Of a stretch of 64,000 bases of DNA, positions 7,440 to 16,326 are shown piece after piece. The position numbers were made by a program, and so were the translations under genes. Location: positions 119,816 through 183,815 of the forward strand of contig NZ_JAABOS010000004.1 of NCBI RefSeq assembly GCF_010078235.1. The letters are read 5' to 3'. Origin of the DNA: Cognatundibacterium crateris (GTDB lineage Bacteria; Pseudomonadota; Gammaproteobacteria; Burkholderiales; Burkholderiaceae_D). The notes beneath the pieces were generated by a model. It was not told the origin of the DNA. It did not search any database and was given only the letters and a program-made list of their open reading frames with translations. Position 1 is the first letter of the stretch. Every line of letters starts with the position of its first letter.

Positions 7440-8339
7440 ATGAATATGAATGCACAACGTCGCCAGCTGTTGGGCTGGCTGGCAGCTGCGCCGCTGGGAC
7501 TGACCCTGCCAGCCTGGGCAGTGAATGATTCTCCGCTGATGGCTAGTCGTCAGGAGTTAGCCAGGCTGGAAAAGAGTTTTTCGGGATCGATAGGGGTGTA
7601 TCTGCTGGACCCGCATACGCGACGTCACTTCAGTTATCAGGGCGAAAAGCGCTTTGCATTTTGCAGTACGTTTAAAGCCTTGCTGGGTGCCGCGATTTTG
7701 CATAAAAGCAGTCAGGATGGGGATTTGCTGGAGCGTGAAATTACGCTTAACAGCAGCGATTTCGTCACGTATTCACCGGTCACAGAAAAGCATAAAGATG
7801 GAAGTATGCGCATCGCCGATTTATGTGCGGCGACCATACAAACCAGCGATAACACAGCTGCCAATGCCTTGCTGCGCGAGCTGGGTGGCCCGGCGGCGCT
7901 CACCGCTTACATGCGCAGCATCGGCGACAACGCGTTCCGGCTGGATCGCTGGGAAACAGAACTCAACAGCGCGCTGCCTGGCGATTTACGCGATACCTCG
8001 ACGCCGTCTGCGATGGCCAACAGCCTGCATAAACTGGTGCTCGGCAATGCACTGGCTGAACCGCAAAAACACATGCTCAAGGAATGGCTGATAGGGAATA
8101 CCACTGGCAATACCCGCATCCGCGCGGGACTGCCGCAGGGCTGGCTCGTTGGTGATAAGACCGGTACTGGTGATTACGGCAGCGCCCATGATATCGCGGT
8201 AGTCTGGCCGCCATCACGCGCACCGTTTGTACTTGCGATTTACACCTGCCGTAAGAAAAAAGACAGCGAAGCGCGCAGCGATATCATCGCCGAAGTGACA
8301 CGGGTATTAGTGCAACAATGGCTGCTGAAGCAGGGCTGA
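7440..8339 (+). CDS. Class A beta-lactamase, L2-like, Tat signal
   Basis: A 299-residue serine beta-lactamase exported to the periplasm. The signal region (1-27) contains RRQLLG after a short N-terminus and ends in LPAWA, suggesting Tat export as in L2-type enzymes. Catalytic motifs are present in order: S76-T-F-K79 in FCSTFK, S136-D-N138, E172-T-E-L-N176 (the Glu166/Asn170 equivalents) and K240-T-G242. A Cys precedes the active Ser, but the position after KTGTG is not Cys, so the disulfide that typifies KPC/SME-type carbapenemases is not indicated. The resemblance is to chromosomal L2/Pen-type enzymes; spectrum cannot be predicted. The LysR gene is upstream in the same orientation, unlike the divergent ampR-bla layout. 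The ribosome site is weak. Confidence 0.9.
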   Translation: MNMNAQRRQLLGWLAAAPLGLTLPAWAVNDSPLMASRQELARLEKSFSGSIGVYLLDPHTRRHFSYQGEKRFAFCSTFKALLGAAILHKSSQDGDLLEREITLNSSDFVTYSPVTEKHKDGSMRIADLCAATIQTSDNTAANALLRELGGPAALTAYMRSIGDNAFRLDRWETELNSALPGDLRDTSTPSAMANSLHKLVLGNALAEPQKHMLKEWLIGNTTGNTRIRAGLPQGWLVGDKTGTGDYGSAHDIAVVWPPSRAPFVLAIYTCRKKKDSEARSDIIAEVTRVLVQQWLLKQG

Positions 8340-8504
8340 GTGCCAGGCAGCTGGCTTGATACGGAATAGTGCACATTGCTGCCTCGGTACAGATCGCATC
8401 GTTATCTTTCGCGTTAAGCTCCTGTAGTTATAGCAATAGGTCTAGTGTTGCTCGTATTGACGCCCTTAGCGTTGCTGGAATCAACACAATGGGAAAAGCA
8501 TGGG

Positions 8505-9905
8505 TCAATCGTGTTTTGCATGTTTTTCCTGCCACGCAGCAAACTCCAAAGGTCTGATACCAAAGCGAACAGCATTTCCCGTATGTAGTGTCTTGAATTC
8601 TGCAAGCGCCAATTCGATGAAATGATCTTTGTCAGCATCCGTCACCGTAGCGGGTGTTCTGGAACGCACCGTTGCGTCAGTGGCGGCCTCATCACCGCGA
8701 ATAATCGCAGCAACAACTTCTGTCAATACCTGCCGATAACGTAGCCGAAAAATATCTGGCGGCACAAGATTCTGTTTCACGGCGACATACTGCTGGCAAG
8801 AGCGTTCATAAGCCCAGACGAAAACATCGCGCAGAAGTTCGATGCGGTTTAACTCAACCACACCAATCATGGCGTCTACATAGGCCTGTTGCGGTACGTC
8901 GATGAAAGACAGCGGACACAGGTTGTGACGGATGAAGGGGATATTCGCAGCAAGTCGAGATACCCTTTTGTTTACGTCTTCAAAGGGTTGCAGGTAGGGC
9001 AGATGCACCATCAGGAAGAACGCTTGCTCGAATGGATCGTGAATTTCTGCCGCCATTTGGATGACGATGCCAAATAATTCTTCAAGTCGCTGCGGCAAGG
9101 CAACGGGTAAATACACGCTGCCCCCGATCTCCACCGCGCGGCTACGGATACGTCCGCAAGCCGACGGATCGGCCATCAGGCCATCAGACAGGAATGCGTG
9201 CAGCGCAATGATGGTGTCCCTGGTCAGGTTCGCATGTTCAGGATCCCGCACCAAGTATTCGATGGCATCCTTGTGATTCAGGATCATCTGGGTTTCCAGT
9301 GCATCCTTACCTTCGGCAGCCTGGCCGAACTCGATCAGCCGTTCCGTATCGAGTCGGCTGTAGGTGTTGCCTTCAAGTTGAGAAGATGCCCAGGACAGGT
9401 CGATTAACAAGCGATTCAGAATGTCACGTGCAAAGGTACCAGCAGGTGTTTGGTCCGCAGGTGAGCGCCCCAGCGTGTGTAGCTGATCGCGCAGACTTTG
9501 GGGTAAATACGCGGTTTGATTGGGGTGATACTGCTCAAGAAATTCCAGCTTGTAGCCGACTGGGGAACGTAACTGACGAGGTTGGCGCACATAAGCTTTA
9601 ATCTCAGCACCTTCAGGTGACGTAGGTACGTAAACTTCGGACGATGCCTGATCCTTAGCATTTGCTTGCGCTTGGACTGATGCGTTGACGATTCGCGGTG
9701 TGCGGAGGTAGCGTAATGCACGGCTTTCTCCGCTGGTTTGGATGCGGCCTTGCCCTATGAGTAGCGCCAGCCTTCGCTGCAAGGTGCGCCGCGGTATATT
9801 ATCGCTGATGGCTTGTAAGATTGCATCTATGCCAATACCTTCATGGTGTGAGGAAATCAGTTCGACGAGTTGGTCTAACTCTTGAGGCAGGATTGATTTT
9901 GGCAT
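8505..9905 (-). CDS. Fic-domain protein with non-canonical active-site motif
   Basis: A 466-residue protein with an N-terminal winged-helix-like region (about 1-65, IPRRTLQRRLALLIGQGRI), a linker and a Fic fold (about 160-400). The inhibitory-helix motif [ST]xxxE[GN] is visible as SSQLEGN (174-180). The catalytic loop, canonically HPFxDGNGRxxR, reads QPFEDVNKRVSR (306-317): Gln replaces the catalytic His and NKR replaces NGR. I recall this variant in other large Fic proteins with HTH domains, so it may be a real subfamily with altered or lost AMPylation, but that is from memory. It stands alone, flanked by long non-coding DNA upstream. Confidence 0.82.
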   Translation of the reverse strand: MPKSILPQELDQLVELISSHHEGIGIDAILQAISDNIPRRTLQRRLALLIGQGRIQTSGESRALRYLRTPRIVNASVQAQANAKDQASSEVYVPTSPEGAEIKAYVRQPRQLRSPVGYKLEFLEQYHPNQTAYLPQSLRDQLHTLGRSPADQTPAGTFARDILNRLLIDLSWASSQLEGNTYSRLDTERLIEFGQAAEGKDALETQMILNHKDAIEYLVRDPEHANLTRDTIIALHAFLSDGLMADPSACGRIRSRAVEIGGSVYLPVALPQRLEELFGIVIQMAAEIHDPFEQAFFLMVHLPYLQPFEDVNKRVSRLAANIPFIRHNLCPLSFIDVPQQAYVDAMIGVVELNRIELLRDVFVWAYERSCQQYVAVKQNLVPPDIFRLRYRQVLTEVVAAIIRGDEAATDATVRSRTPATVTDADKDHFIELALAEFKTLHTGNAVRFGIRPLEFAAWQEKHAKHD

Positions 9906-10620
9906 TTTCTTCTCTGCTTATTGCTGGCGTAACCATTATCGCGCCAAATAAAGTGGCGCGCAAATGAGTTTGTGTCACTTTGTGTGCCAAATAGATGTCG
10001 CGAAAAGCATTTTTGTGCGCTCCCTTGTTCCTTTCCATACGTACTAAAACTAAACGGCGTTTCATTTACGAGGACATAAGGATGTGTATCTGCATCGTTT
10101 GAGAATGGGCACTTACTGTGAACAGAGTTCGGCTTTGACTTTGGTTCGCTGAGAATCTTCGAGAATTGGCCGCTTCAATGGAAAACGCCATAAGCCAGCG
10201 TTTTTCTGTTACGGTATCCGGTGACCGTCAAAAAAGGGAAGTTCTGGATTTAACCAAGCACTCAGGTAAAAGCGGCTGAGACAACTGCCATCCAGGTCAA
10301 CTCTAATACTTTGATTGTCTATTACACTGACGAGATGAATGGCAATTTGCAGGTCTTCAGGCTCGTTTAACTGTTCCCCGAATGTCTCTGGGGATTCAGA
10401 GTTCAAGCGAAGAAACAAGTATGCTCAATCATCCGGCTCAAGATGTACTTCCCGGCCTTCCAGCGCAAAGAGGTTTGTTTTCTGGCGCGAGCGCACGTGT
10501 CACTTCTTGAGCTATCTGCTTGAGGTCACTTTAAGTCATTGTCATTTTTCTGACGGCAATTGCGATTTTTTTACTTTCGCACTTTTGTCTAAAACGGTCT
10601 ATAGACTCCGCTTATAAAAT
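9906..10620. other. Gene-poor stretch between the Fic gene and the rng terminator
   Basis: About 700 bp without a convincing gene. A 69-codon minus-strand frame (10209-10418, TTG start, containing IAIHLVSVIDNQSIRVDLDG and ending AWLNPELPFFDGHRIP) reads like a protein tail but has no ribosome site and a stop just upstream, so it may be a gene fragment. At 10099-10175 the sequence has three GAGAAT-type words (TTGAGAATGGGCAC, CTGAGAATC, CGAGAATTGGCC), perhaps a mobile-element end. I see nothing else. Confidence 0.3.
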
Positions 10621-10651
10621 AGGTGGCTAGCTATGTAGCTAGCCACCTTTT
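10621..10651. terminator. Strong hairpin downstream of rng
   Basis: AGGTGGCTAGCT (10621-10632), an ATGT loop and the perfect complement AGCTAGCCACCT (10637-10648), with TTTT from the stem's last base on the plus strand and TATTTTAT on the minus strand. It lies about 50 bp after the rng stop codon and most likely ends the long yebC-to-rng operon. Confidence 0.8.
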
Positions 10652-10696
10652 CCGACTAAAAAATATTTTATAAGTATTTGAATTTAAAAAAAATCA

Positions 10697-12163
10697 TCAC
10701 ATCAATATGATGTCGTACTGTTCCTGATGGAACATGGTTTCGACTTGCAGAGAAATCGGCTTGCCGATGAAGTCACCCAGCATGGCCAGGTGTTGCGATT
10801 CTTCTTCCAGGAACATATCGACCACCACTTGCGAGGCCATGATACGGAATTCCTTGGGATTGAATTGCTTGGCTTCGCGCAGCAGTTCACGCAGAATTTC
10901 ATAGCAGATGGTGCGCGCGGTTTTGACCTGACCCTTACCGCTGCAGGCCGGACAGGTTTCGCATAGCACATGAGCCAGCGATTCGCGCGTGCGCTTACGT
11001 GTGACTTCGACCAGGCCCAGTGCTGAAAATCCGGAGACTGACAGTTTGGTGCGGTCACGTGACAAGGCCTTATTCAGCTCTGCCAGAACGGCGCTGCGGT
11101 GTTCCTCATTCTCCATATCGATCAGATCGAGAATGATGATGCCGCCCAGATTACGCAGTCTGAGCTGGCGAGCAATCGCATGCGCAGCTTCCAGATTGGT
11201 TTTGAAGATGGTGTCATCGAAATTGCGGCCTGCGACAAAACTGCCGGTATTCACGTCTATGGTGGTCATTGCTTCGGTCTGATCGACGATCAGATAGCCA
11301 CCTGATTTCAGATCAACGCGGCGACCCAGCGCGCGTTCAATTTCCTCTTCCACACCATACAGATCAAACAGCGGACGTTCACCGGTGTAGTGCTGCAACT
11401 TCGGTAGTACTGAGGGCATGTAGTGCTGAGCAAATTCCAGCAGCATCTGATAATTTTCGCGTGAATCAACCTGGATATTGCTGGTTTCTTCATTCACGAA
11501 ATCACGCAATACACGCTGCGCCAGATTCAGATCCTGATACAGCAGGGTGGTCGGTGGCTGGGTTTTGGCCAGCTGGGTGATGGTAGACCAGGTACGGCGC
11601 AGGTAATCAACGTCGGCTTTCAGATCTTCATCCGATGCGTCTTCCGCCATGGTGCGCACGATGAAGCCACCTTTTTCATCGGCTTGCTGCAGGCTCTGCA
11701 CTTTGCTGCGCAGGGCTTCGCGTTCTGCTTCATTTTCAATTTTTTGAGAAATGCCGATGTGGGTATCCTGCGGTAAAAATACCAGCATGCGGCCTGCGAT
11801 AGAAATCTGGGTCGACAGGCGTGCTCCCTTGGTACCGATAGGGTCTTTGATGACTTGCACAGTGATGGCCTGACCATCGTACAACAGCTTTTCTATCGGG
11901 GTCGGTCCTTGCGCATTACTACCTTCCGGCGCTCTGGCATCCCAGATATCGGCCACATGCAGAAATGCGGCACGTTCCAGACCGATGTCAATAAATGCGG
12001 ATTGCATGCCAGGGAGCACACGCACGACTTTGCCCAGATAGACATTGCCGACCAGTCCGCGCGACAAGGTACGTTCGATATGCAATTCCTGTACTGCACC
12101 CTGAAAAATCAAGGCGACCCGGGTTTCCTGCGGGGTGATGTTGATGAGGAGGTTTTCGCTCAT
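10697..12163 (-). CDS. rng: Ribonuclease G
   Basis: A 488-residue RNase E/G-family endoribonuclease that matures the 5' end of 16S rRNA and cuts other A/U-rich single-stranded RNA in the cytosol. The N-terminal S1-type RNA-binding region (VGNVYLGKVVRVLPGMQSAFIDIG) is followed by the catalytic core with the metal-binding Asp residues in TTIDVNTGSF and IIILDLIDMEN. The zinc-link cysteines are in CETCPACSGKG. Length matches RNase G rather than RNase E, which has a long C-terminal scaffold. The start codon overlaps the maf stop by 4 bp (ATGA), so translation is coupled. Confidence 0.95.
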   Translation of the reverse strand: MSENLLINITPQETRVALIFQGAVQELHIERTLSRGLVGNVYLGKVVRVLPGMQSAFIDIGLERAAFLHVADIWDARAPEGSNAQGPTPIEKLLYDGQAITVQVIKDPIGTKGARLSTQISIAGRMLVFLPQDTHIGISQKIENEAEREALRSKVQSLQQADEKGGFIVRTMAEDASDEDLKADVDYLRRTWSTITQLAKTQPPTTLLYQDLNLAQRVLRDFVNEETSNIQVDSRENYQMLLEFAQHYMPSVLPKLQHYTGERPLFDLYGVEEEIERALGRRVDLKSGGYLIVDQTEAMTTIDVNTGSFVAGRNFDDTIFKTNLEAAHAIARQLRLRNLGGIIILDLIDMENEEHRSAVLAELNKALSRDRTKLSVSGFSALGLVEVTRKRTRESLAHVLCETCPACSGKGQVKTARTICYEILRELLREAKQFNPKEFRIMASQVVVDMFLEEESQHLAMLGDFIGKPISLQVETMFHQEQYDIILM

Positions 12164-12792
12164 AATGGCCTGTCTGTGGTGTTGCGAACGCCAGCTGCTT
12201 CTAGCAACTGACAGGTTTCGAAAATGGGTAAGCCCATAATGCCAGAATAACTGCCGCGTATGTTTGCTATATAGCGTGCCGCTGCGCCTTGTATGCCATA
12301 CCCACCAGCTTTGTCATACGGTTCGCTGGTGTCGCAATAGGCTGCGATCTCAGCCTGACTCATGGCTGCAAAGCTGACTTCCGAACATTGTGTGACGGTG
12401 TGTAGTCCCTGTTCTGAACGCACTGCGATACTGGTCAAGACCTGATGGGTTTGTCCTGCTAACTGAGTCAACATGGCAATCGCCTCATCACGATTGGCTG
12501 GTTTGCCCAGAATCTGCTCACCCAGCACCACCGTGGTGTCCGCCGCCAGCACAGGTCGTTGCGGCAGGCCGCGTAACTGCATGACTTTCCATGCCATTTC
12601 AGCTTTTTCCTGCGTTACACGTGCTACATAGGCTTGCGGTTTTTCGCCGGGCAAAACGATTTCGGTCACATCCGGTCCACGTGGCGGGGCGTCGCGTAGC
12701 AGCAGAACTTCATAGGCGATGCCGACTTGCTGCAGTAATTCTTTGCGGCGCGGGCTTTTAGAGGCGAGATAAATTTTTTCTTGGTGAGACAT
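12160..12792 (-). CDS. maf: Maf-type nucleoside triphosphate pyrophosphatase
   Basis: A 210-residue Maf/Ham1-fold pyrophosphatase, probably a house-cleaning dTTP/UTP pyrophosphatase that hydrolyses modified or excess NTPs to NMP and PPi. The phosphate-binding N-terminus ASKSPRRKELL, the acidic ADTTVVLG and the YDKAGGYGIQG motif are all present, as expected for YhdE-type Maf. It lies directly before rng with a 4-bp overlap, an arrangement common in betaproteobacteria. It is separated from rlmH, its usual upstream neighbour, by an inserted hydrolase gene. Confidence 0.93.
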   Translation of the reverse strand: MSHQEKIYLASKSPRRKELLQQVGIAYEVLLLRDAPPRGPDVTEIVLPGEKPQAYVARVTQEKAEMAWKVMQLRGLPQRPVLAADTTVVLGEQILGKPANRDEAIAMLTQLAGQTHQVLTSIAVRSEQGLHTVTQCSEVSFAAMSQAEIAAYCDTSEPYDKAGGYGIQGAAARYIANIRGSYSGIMGLPIFETCQLLEAAGVRNTTDRPL

Positions 12793-12921
12793 AAGAATTC
12801 CTGTGACAAAATCTGGTCTGGCGAATAGGGTGAATTTTATAAGTAAGAATGCATGCGGTGTACTGGAAAATGGAGGCGAGCAAGCACCTATATGGGATTT
12901 CGGTATGGCTCGAAATCTTCC

Positions 12922-14352
12922 TCAGTGCTGGTCTTCATTGCGTTTCCACTTCAACGTGTCTACGAATTGCCCTAATTCCGTGCTGATGCGTTTTCTATCA
13001 TCTGGGGATTTGAAGATAAAGAAGTGGCCGCCTTGTTCGAAGCTGATCAGCCGGTTTGGTACGCCCAATGCAGTCAATTGTTGCGTCATTGCCTGTGCAT
13101 CCGGATAGGCGCACATTTCATCGTCTTTCGCATGGAAAAAAATCTGCGGCGGAACATGCGTATTCAGCATGTGCAGCGGGGATAGTTGTCTGGTGTTTTG
13201 TCTGGCCGCCACCACGCTGTTATACCAGCTGTCTTTAGATGGGTCGAAGCATCCTGCAATATAGGCCGCCGCACTGACTTTATTCGAGTTTAATACCGCC
13301 ATTTGAGCGGCCAGCGATGCTCCGCTGGAAAATCCACCAACCATCAGTTGTTGTGGGGCGATGTTCAATTCTTTTGCATGTTCTATGGCCCAGTCGATGA
13401 TCTTATGGGCATCTGCCAGCGCATCTAAGGGAGTACCATCAAATCTCTGCGAGGTGCGATACTCAGCTTGTATCACTACAAAACCCTGTTCTCTTAAACT
13501 ACGGCACAGGACTGGACAATAACTCCAGTGACCTGTGCTCCAGGAACCACCGTGAAACCAGATGAAAACGGGAGACGTGTCGTTTTTCCGGGATGTTGGG
13601 AAAACATGCAATTGCAGGTCGACCCCTTCGACCTGCTGATAGACGAAACGCAAATGATCGTCTGGTGGCGTAAGCTCCCGCGCTAAGGCCGCCCGGAATA
13701 TTTGGATCTGTTGCTTATCCGCTTCAAAACGCTCCAGTGTATCTATCTGCGGACCGGTGTTTTTTGCTCCATTTTCATCAATATGTTCCTTGAGTAATCG
13801 GGTCATGAGTATGCGTTTTACTTCCCGATTACTGATTGTGCGCTCTATGAGTACAAAATACGCGCGTAACCAACGGTTATCACCCTGTTTGAATTCAGCC
13901 TCTGTTTTAATGATTTGCCCACCCTGATCGTGTAACCAGGCCTGGATCAGTTCTAAGTATTGGACAGATTGCAGCTTATCCGCCTCATTGAAGGGAATAC
14001 TAAGGATGGCAGTCTTTTTTGGTGTCCATTCGGGGGTGACAGGTTCACCGGTTTCACGTTGATGAAAATACGGATAATTGATGAAACCGCTGGCCCATTG
14101 CCATCGTATGCGCTGTTTTTCTTTTTCTTTAACTTCAGATGCAGGTAGGGATGCTAATTGATCGTCCTGTATTTTGCGGCGTGCATTCCATTTGGCGACA
14201 AACTGATCCGGCTTTTCACGCACGAGCTGCATCATTCCGGACAGACTCAGATCCGCTTCTTTAGAAGCTGATTCAACAGATCCACATACTTGAAACGATA
14301 TGAAGAGCAGGGCCAGGCAAGCAAAAAGATGTTTATATAAATGGAGTTTCAT
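12922..14352 (-). CDS. Exported alpha/beta hydrolase (carboxylesterase-like)
   Basis: A 476-residue protein with a signal peptide (LYKHLFACLALLFISFQVCG; the Cys makes a lipoprotein possible but no clean lipobox is present). An N-terminal region of about 240 residues has no recognised family. It is followed by an alpha/beta-hydrolase domain of the hormone-sensitive-lipase/esterase type: the oxyanion motif FHGGSW near 265-270, the nucleophile elbow GFSSGAS with the catalytic Ser, a probable acid in HAKDDEM, and the catalytic His in QGGHFF. The substrate is unknown. It interrupts the otherwise conserved rlmH-maf-rng order, with gaps of 60 bp and 129 bp on either side that are wider than the rest of the operon. 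Confidence 0.78.
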   Translation of the reverse strand: MKLHLYKHLFACLALLFISFQVCGSVESASKEADLSLSGMMQLVREKPDQFVAKWNARRKIQDDQLASLPASEVKEKEKQRIRWQWASGFINYPYFHQRETGEPVTPEWTPKKTAILSIPFNEADKLQSVQYLELIQAWLHDQGGQIIKTEAEFKQGDNRWLRAYFVLIERTISNREVKRILMTRLLKEHIDENGAKNTGPQIDTLERFEADKQQIQIFRAALARELTPPDDHLRFVYQQVEGVDLQLHVFPTSRKNDTSPVFIWFHGGSWSTGHWSYCPVLCRSLREQGFVVIQAEYRTSQRFDGTPLDALADAHKIIDWAIEHAKELNIAPQQLMVGGFSSGASLAAQMAVLNSNKVSAAAYIAGCFDPSKDSWYNSVVAARQNTRQLSPLHMLNTHVPPQIFFHAKDDEMCAYPDAQAMTQQLTALGVPNRLISFEQGGHFFIFKSPDDRKRISTELGQFVDTLKWKRNEDQH

Positions 14353-14412
14353 GGTGCTGCCTACCTCAAGTGATCTGCTGCGAACCTGTGTTAACCGGGC
14401 CAGAGTGTCGAT

Positions 14413-14883
14413 TTATACCCGGTGATAAGGATGATTTTGCGTGATAGACCAGGCACGGTACAGTTGTTCAGCCAGCAAAACACGTACCATGCCATGTGGC
14501 AGGGTCAGGCTGGAAATGCGCACCAGGGTATCGGCTTTGGCTTTAAATTCGGCATCCAGTCCATCTGCACCACCGATCACGAATACCACATCGCGCCCGT
14601 CTTGCTGCCATTGCGTCAGTTGCTGCGACAGTGCCACGCTGGTCCAGTCTTTACCGCGTTCATCCAGCGCAATCACACGTGCATTTTTGGGGATGACGGC
14701 TTCGATCTTGGCCTTTTCCAGTGCCATCACGGTTTCTGCGGTTTTACTGCCTGAGCGTTCCACCGGTTTGATTTCTTTCAGATGGATACGGCATTCCGGC
14801 GGCATGCGCTTGGCATATTCCTGAAAACCGGTTTCTATCCAGTCCGGCATTTTGTGGCCTACGGCCGCGATTATCAATTGCAT
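14413..14883 (-). CDS. rlmH: 23S rRNA (pseudouridine-1915-N3)-methyltransferase
   Basis: A 156-residue SPOUT-fold methyltransferase that N3-methylates pseudouridine 1915 in helix 69 of 23S rRNA on assembled 70S ribosomes, using [18 protein letters not shown] is the canonical N-terminus, ALDERGKDW the mid motif, and [10 protein letters not shown] with [21 protein letters not shown] the SAM-binding trefoil knot. The start at 14883 gives the standard family length; an upstream in-frame ATG at 14973 would add an unconserved 30 residues. It follows rsfS, its usual partner in the ribosome-quality operon. Confidence 0.95.
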   Translation of the reverse strand: MQLIIAAVGHKMPDWIETGFQEYAKRMPPECRIHLKEIKPVERSGSKTAETVMALEKAKIEAVIPKNARVIALDERGKDWTSVALSQQLTQWQQDGRDVVFVIGGADGLDAEFKAKADTLVRISSLTLPHGMVRVLLAEQLYRAWSITQNHPYHRV

Positions 14884-14984
14884 AGCACTTTTGCGTGAGA
14901 GATCACTGACAAACAAATGGCTGCCCAAGGCAGCCATTGTCGGAGTTTGCGAGGCAGGCAAGTGCCGCCTCACAGCAGCGCAGC

Positions 14985-15653
14985 TTATTCAGCCGCTTTT
15001 TTGCGTGGACGCTTGGCTGCCGCTTCTTTGGCAGAAGCAGTTGCTGTTTTTGTCGCCGCCACTTTGACGCGTGCACCGGTTGGTACTTTAGCAGCCTTAG
15101 GCGCAGCAGTTTTACGTGCTGGCTTAGCTTCGGCATCAGCCGCTTTGACGGTACGTGGCTTGCGCGTCTTTTTAGGTTCGTCATCCAGCGTAGTCTGGAT
15201 CGCCATCATGTCATGTGTGACTTCTACCGGAGCAGCTTTAGCAGCAGTTTTACGTGGTGCGCGCTTAGGCTTGTCTTCAGCATCTTCGCTGACTTTCTTG
15301 GTGGTGCGTTTAGCAGCGCCCAGTTTGACTGGTTTGTCGCCCCAGATTTCTTCCAGACGGTAGTAGGCGCGGATCGCTGGCTGCATGATGTGAACGACCA
15401 TGTCGCCCAGATCAACCAGTACCCATTCACCGGTGGCTTCGCCTTCTACGCTGACGATTTCGCCGCCGGCTTCTTTGACTTTATCGCGTACCGACGCTGC
15501 CAACGCCTTAGTCTGGCGGTTAGACGTACCGGAAGCGATCAGAACGCGGTCAAACAGGCTGGTCAGATGAACGGTGTCAAACAGTTGTATGTCCTGCGCT
15601 TTAACATCTTCCAGGGCATCAACGGCGAGGGCTTGTAATTTTTTAATATCCAT
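14985..15653 (-). CDS. rsfS: Ribosomal silencing factor RsfS with long basic tail
   Basis: Residues 1 to about 110 are a standard RsfS/Iojap domain: [56 protein letters not shown] and [16 protein letters not shown]. It binds uL14 (L14) on the 50S subunit and blocks 70S joining in starvation. The remaining ~110 residues are unusual: a low-complexity Lys/Ala/Pro/Arg tail ([38 protein letters not shown]) like histone-H1-type or ribosomal-protein tails, doubling the family's normal length. The tail may strengthen rRNA contacts. It starts 4 bp after the nadD stop. Confidence 0.92.
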   Translation of the reverse strand: MDIKKLQALAVDALEDVKAQDIQLFDTVHLTSLFDRVLIASGTSNRQTKALAASVRDKVKEAGGEIVSVEGEATGEWVLVDLGDMVVHIMQPAIRAYYRLEEIWGDKPVKLGAAKRTTKKVSEDAEDKPKRAPRKTAAKAAPVEVTHDMMAIQTTLDDEPKKTRKPRTVKAADAEAKPARKTAAPKAAKVPTGARVKVAATKTATASAKEAAAKRPRKKAAE

Positions 15654-15657
15654 TTTT

Positions 15658-16326
15658 TCAGTAAATTGAATGTTGTTGTATGTAGTCTAGCACCTTGTGA
15701 GGAACTAGTGATCTCATTGTCGGGTTATGCTGATGTAATCCTGCGCGCAGTTGGGTCGCTGACACATCCACCGCCAGTTCCGGCTCCAGAAAACTCCCGC
15801 CACACGGGGTGTTCTGTATGGTGAGTGCACTGCTCGCCCTGCGTCTCCATTCCTGTGCTACTTCCGGTGCGGCTATCTCCAGGCTGAATCCGGGGCGGGC
15901 TGCCGCACACAGATGGGCCAGGTCAAACAGTTCGCGCCACTGCCGCCAGGTATGTAAGTTCTGCAGCTGATCTGCACCCATCGCAAAGCTGATGGATGCC
16001 TGGCTGCCTGATTCCTGCCGCAAAGCACGCAGCGTGTCTACGGTGTAATTGACCTGCTGCTGCTTCGCTCTCTGGATTTCCTGTTCGTCGATCATGACCG
16101 GACAGAGTGTCCATGTTTCAAAAGCCAGTTTCAGCATACTGACTCTTTGCTCCGATGTAGCCGTCAGAGCGTTTTTTTGCCACGGCTGTCCCGCCGGGAT
16201 AATTCTTAACTGGTGTGGCCTGAGTTGCAGACACAGGCTGTGTGCGAGCGCCAGATGACCGGCATGTACCGGATCAAAACTGCCGCCTAACACCAGCAGA
16301 CGCGGTCCGCTTTGATTTATACCCAT
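15658..16326 (-). CDS. nadD: Nicotinate-nucleotide adenylyltransferase
   Basis: A 222-residue nucleotidyltransferase that joins nicotinate mononucleotide and ATP to give deamido-NAD, the penultimate step of NAD synthesis. The signature [16 protein letters not shown] holds the HxGH adenylyl-transfer motif near residues 20-25, and the late motif [12 protein letters not shown] corresponds to the family ISSTxIR region. It overlaps the end of hemF by 10 bp and is followed at 4 bp by rsfS, the classic nadD-rsfS pair. Confidence 0.95.
   Translation of the reverse strand: MGINQSGPRLLVLGGSFDPVHAGHLALAHSLCLQLRPHQLRIIPAGQPWQKNALTATSEQRVSMLKLAFETWTLCPVMIDEQEIQRAKQQQVNYTVDTLRALRQESGSQASISFAMGADQLQNLHTWRQWRELFDLAHLCAAARPGFSLEIAAPEVAQEWRRRASSALTIQNTPCGGSFLEPELAVDVSATQLRAGLHQHNPTMRSLVPHKVLDYIQQHSIY

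Noticed and set aside
7440..8339. Carbapenemase-type class A enzyme
   Set aside because: Although a Cys precedes the active Ser, the Cys after KTGT needed for the typical disulfide is absent, so the carbapenemase label is not supported.
10209..10418. A 69-codon minus-strand frame
   Set aside because: TTG start, no ribosome site, an in-frame stop just upstream and no confident family; noted only as a possible fragment.
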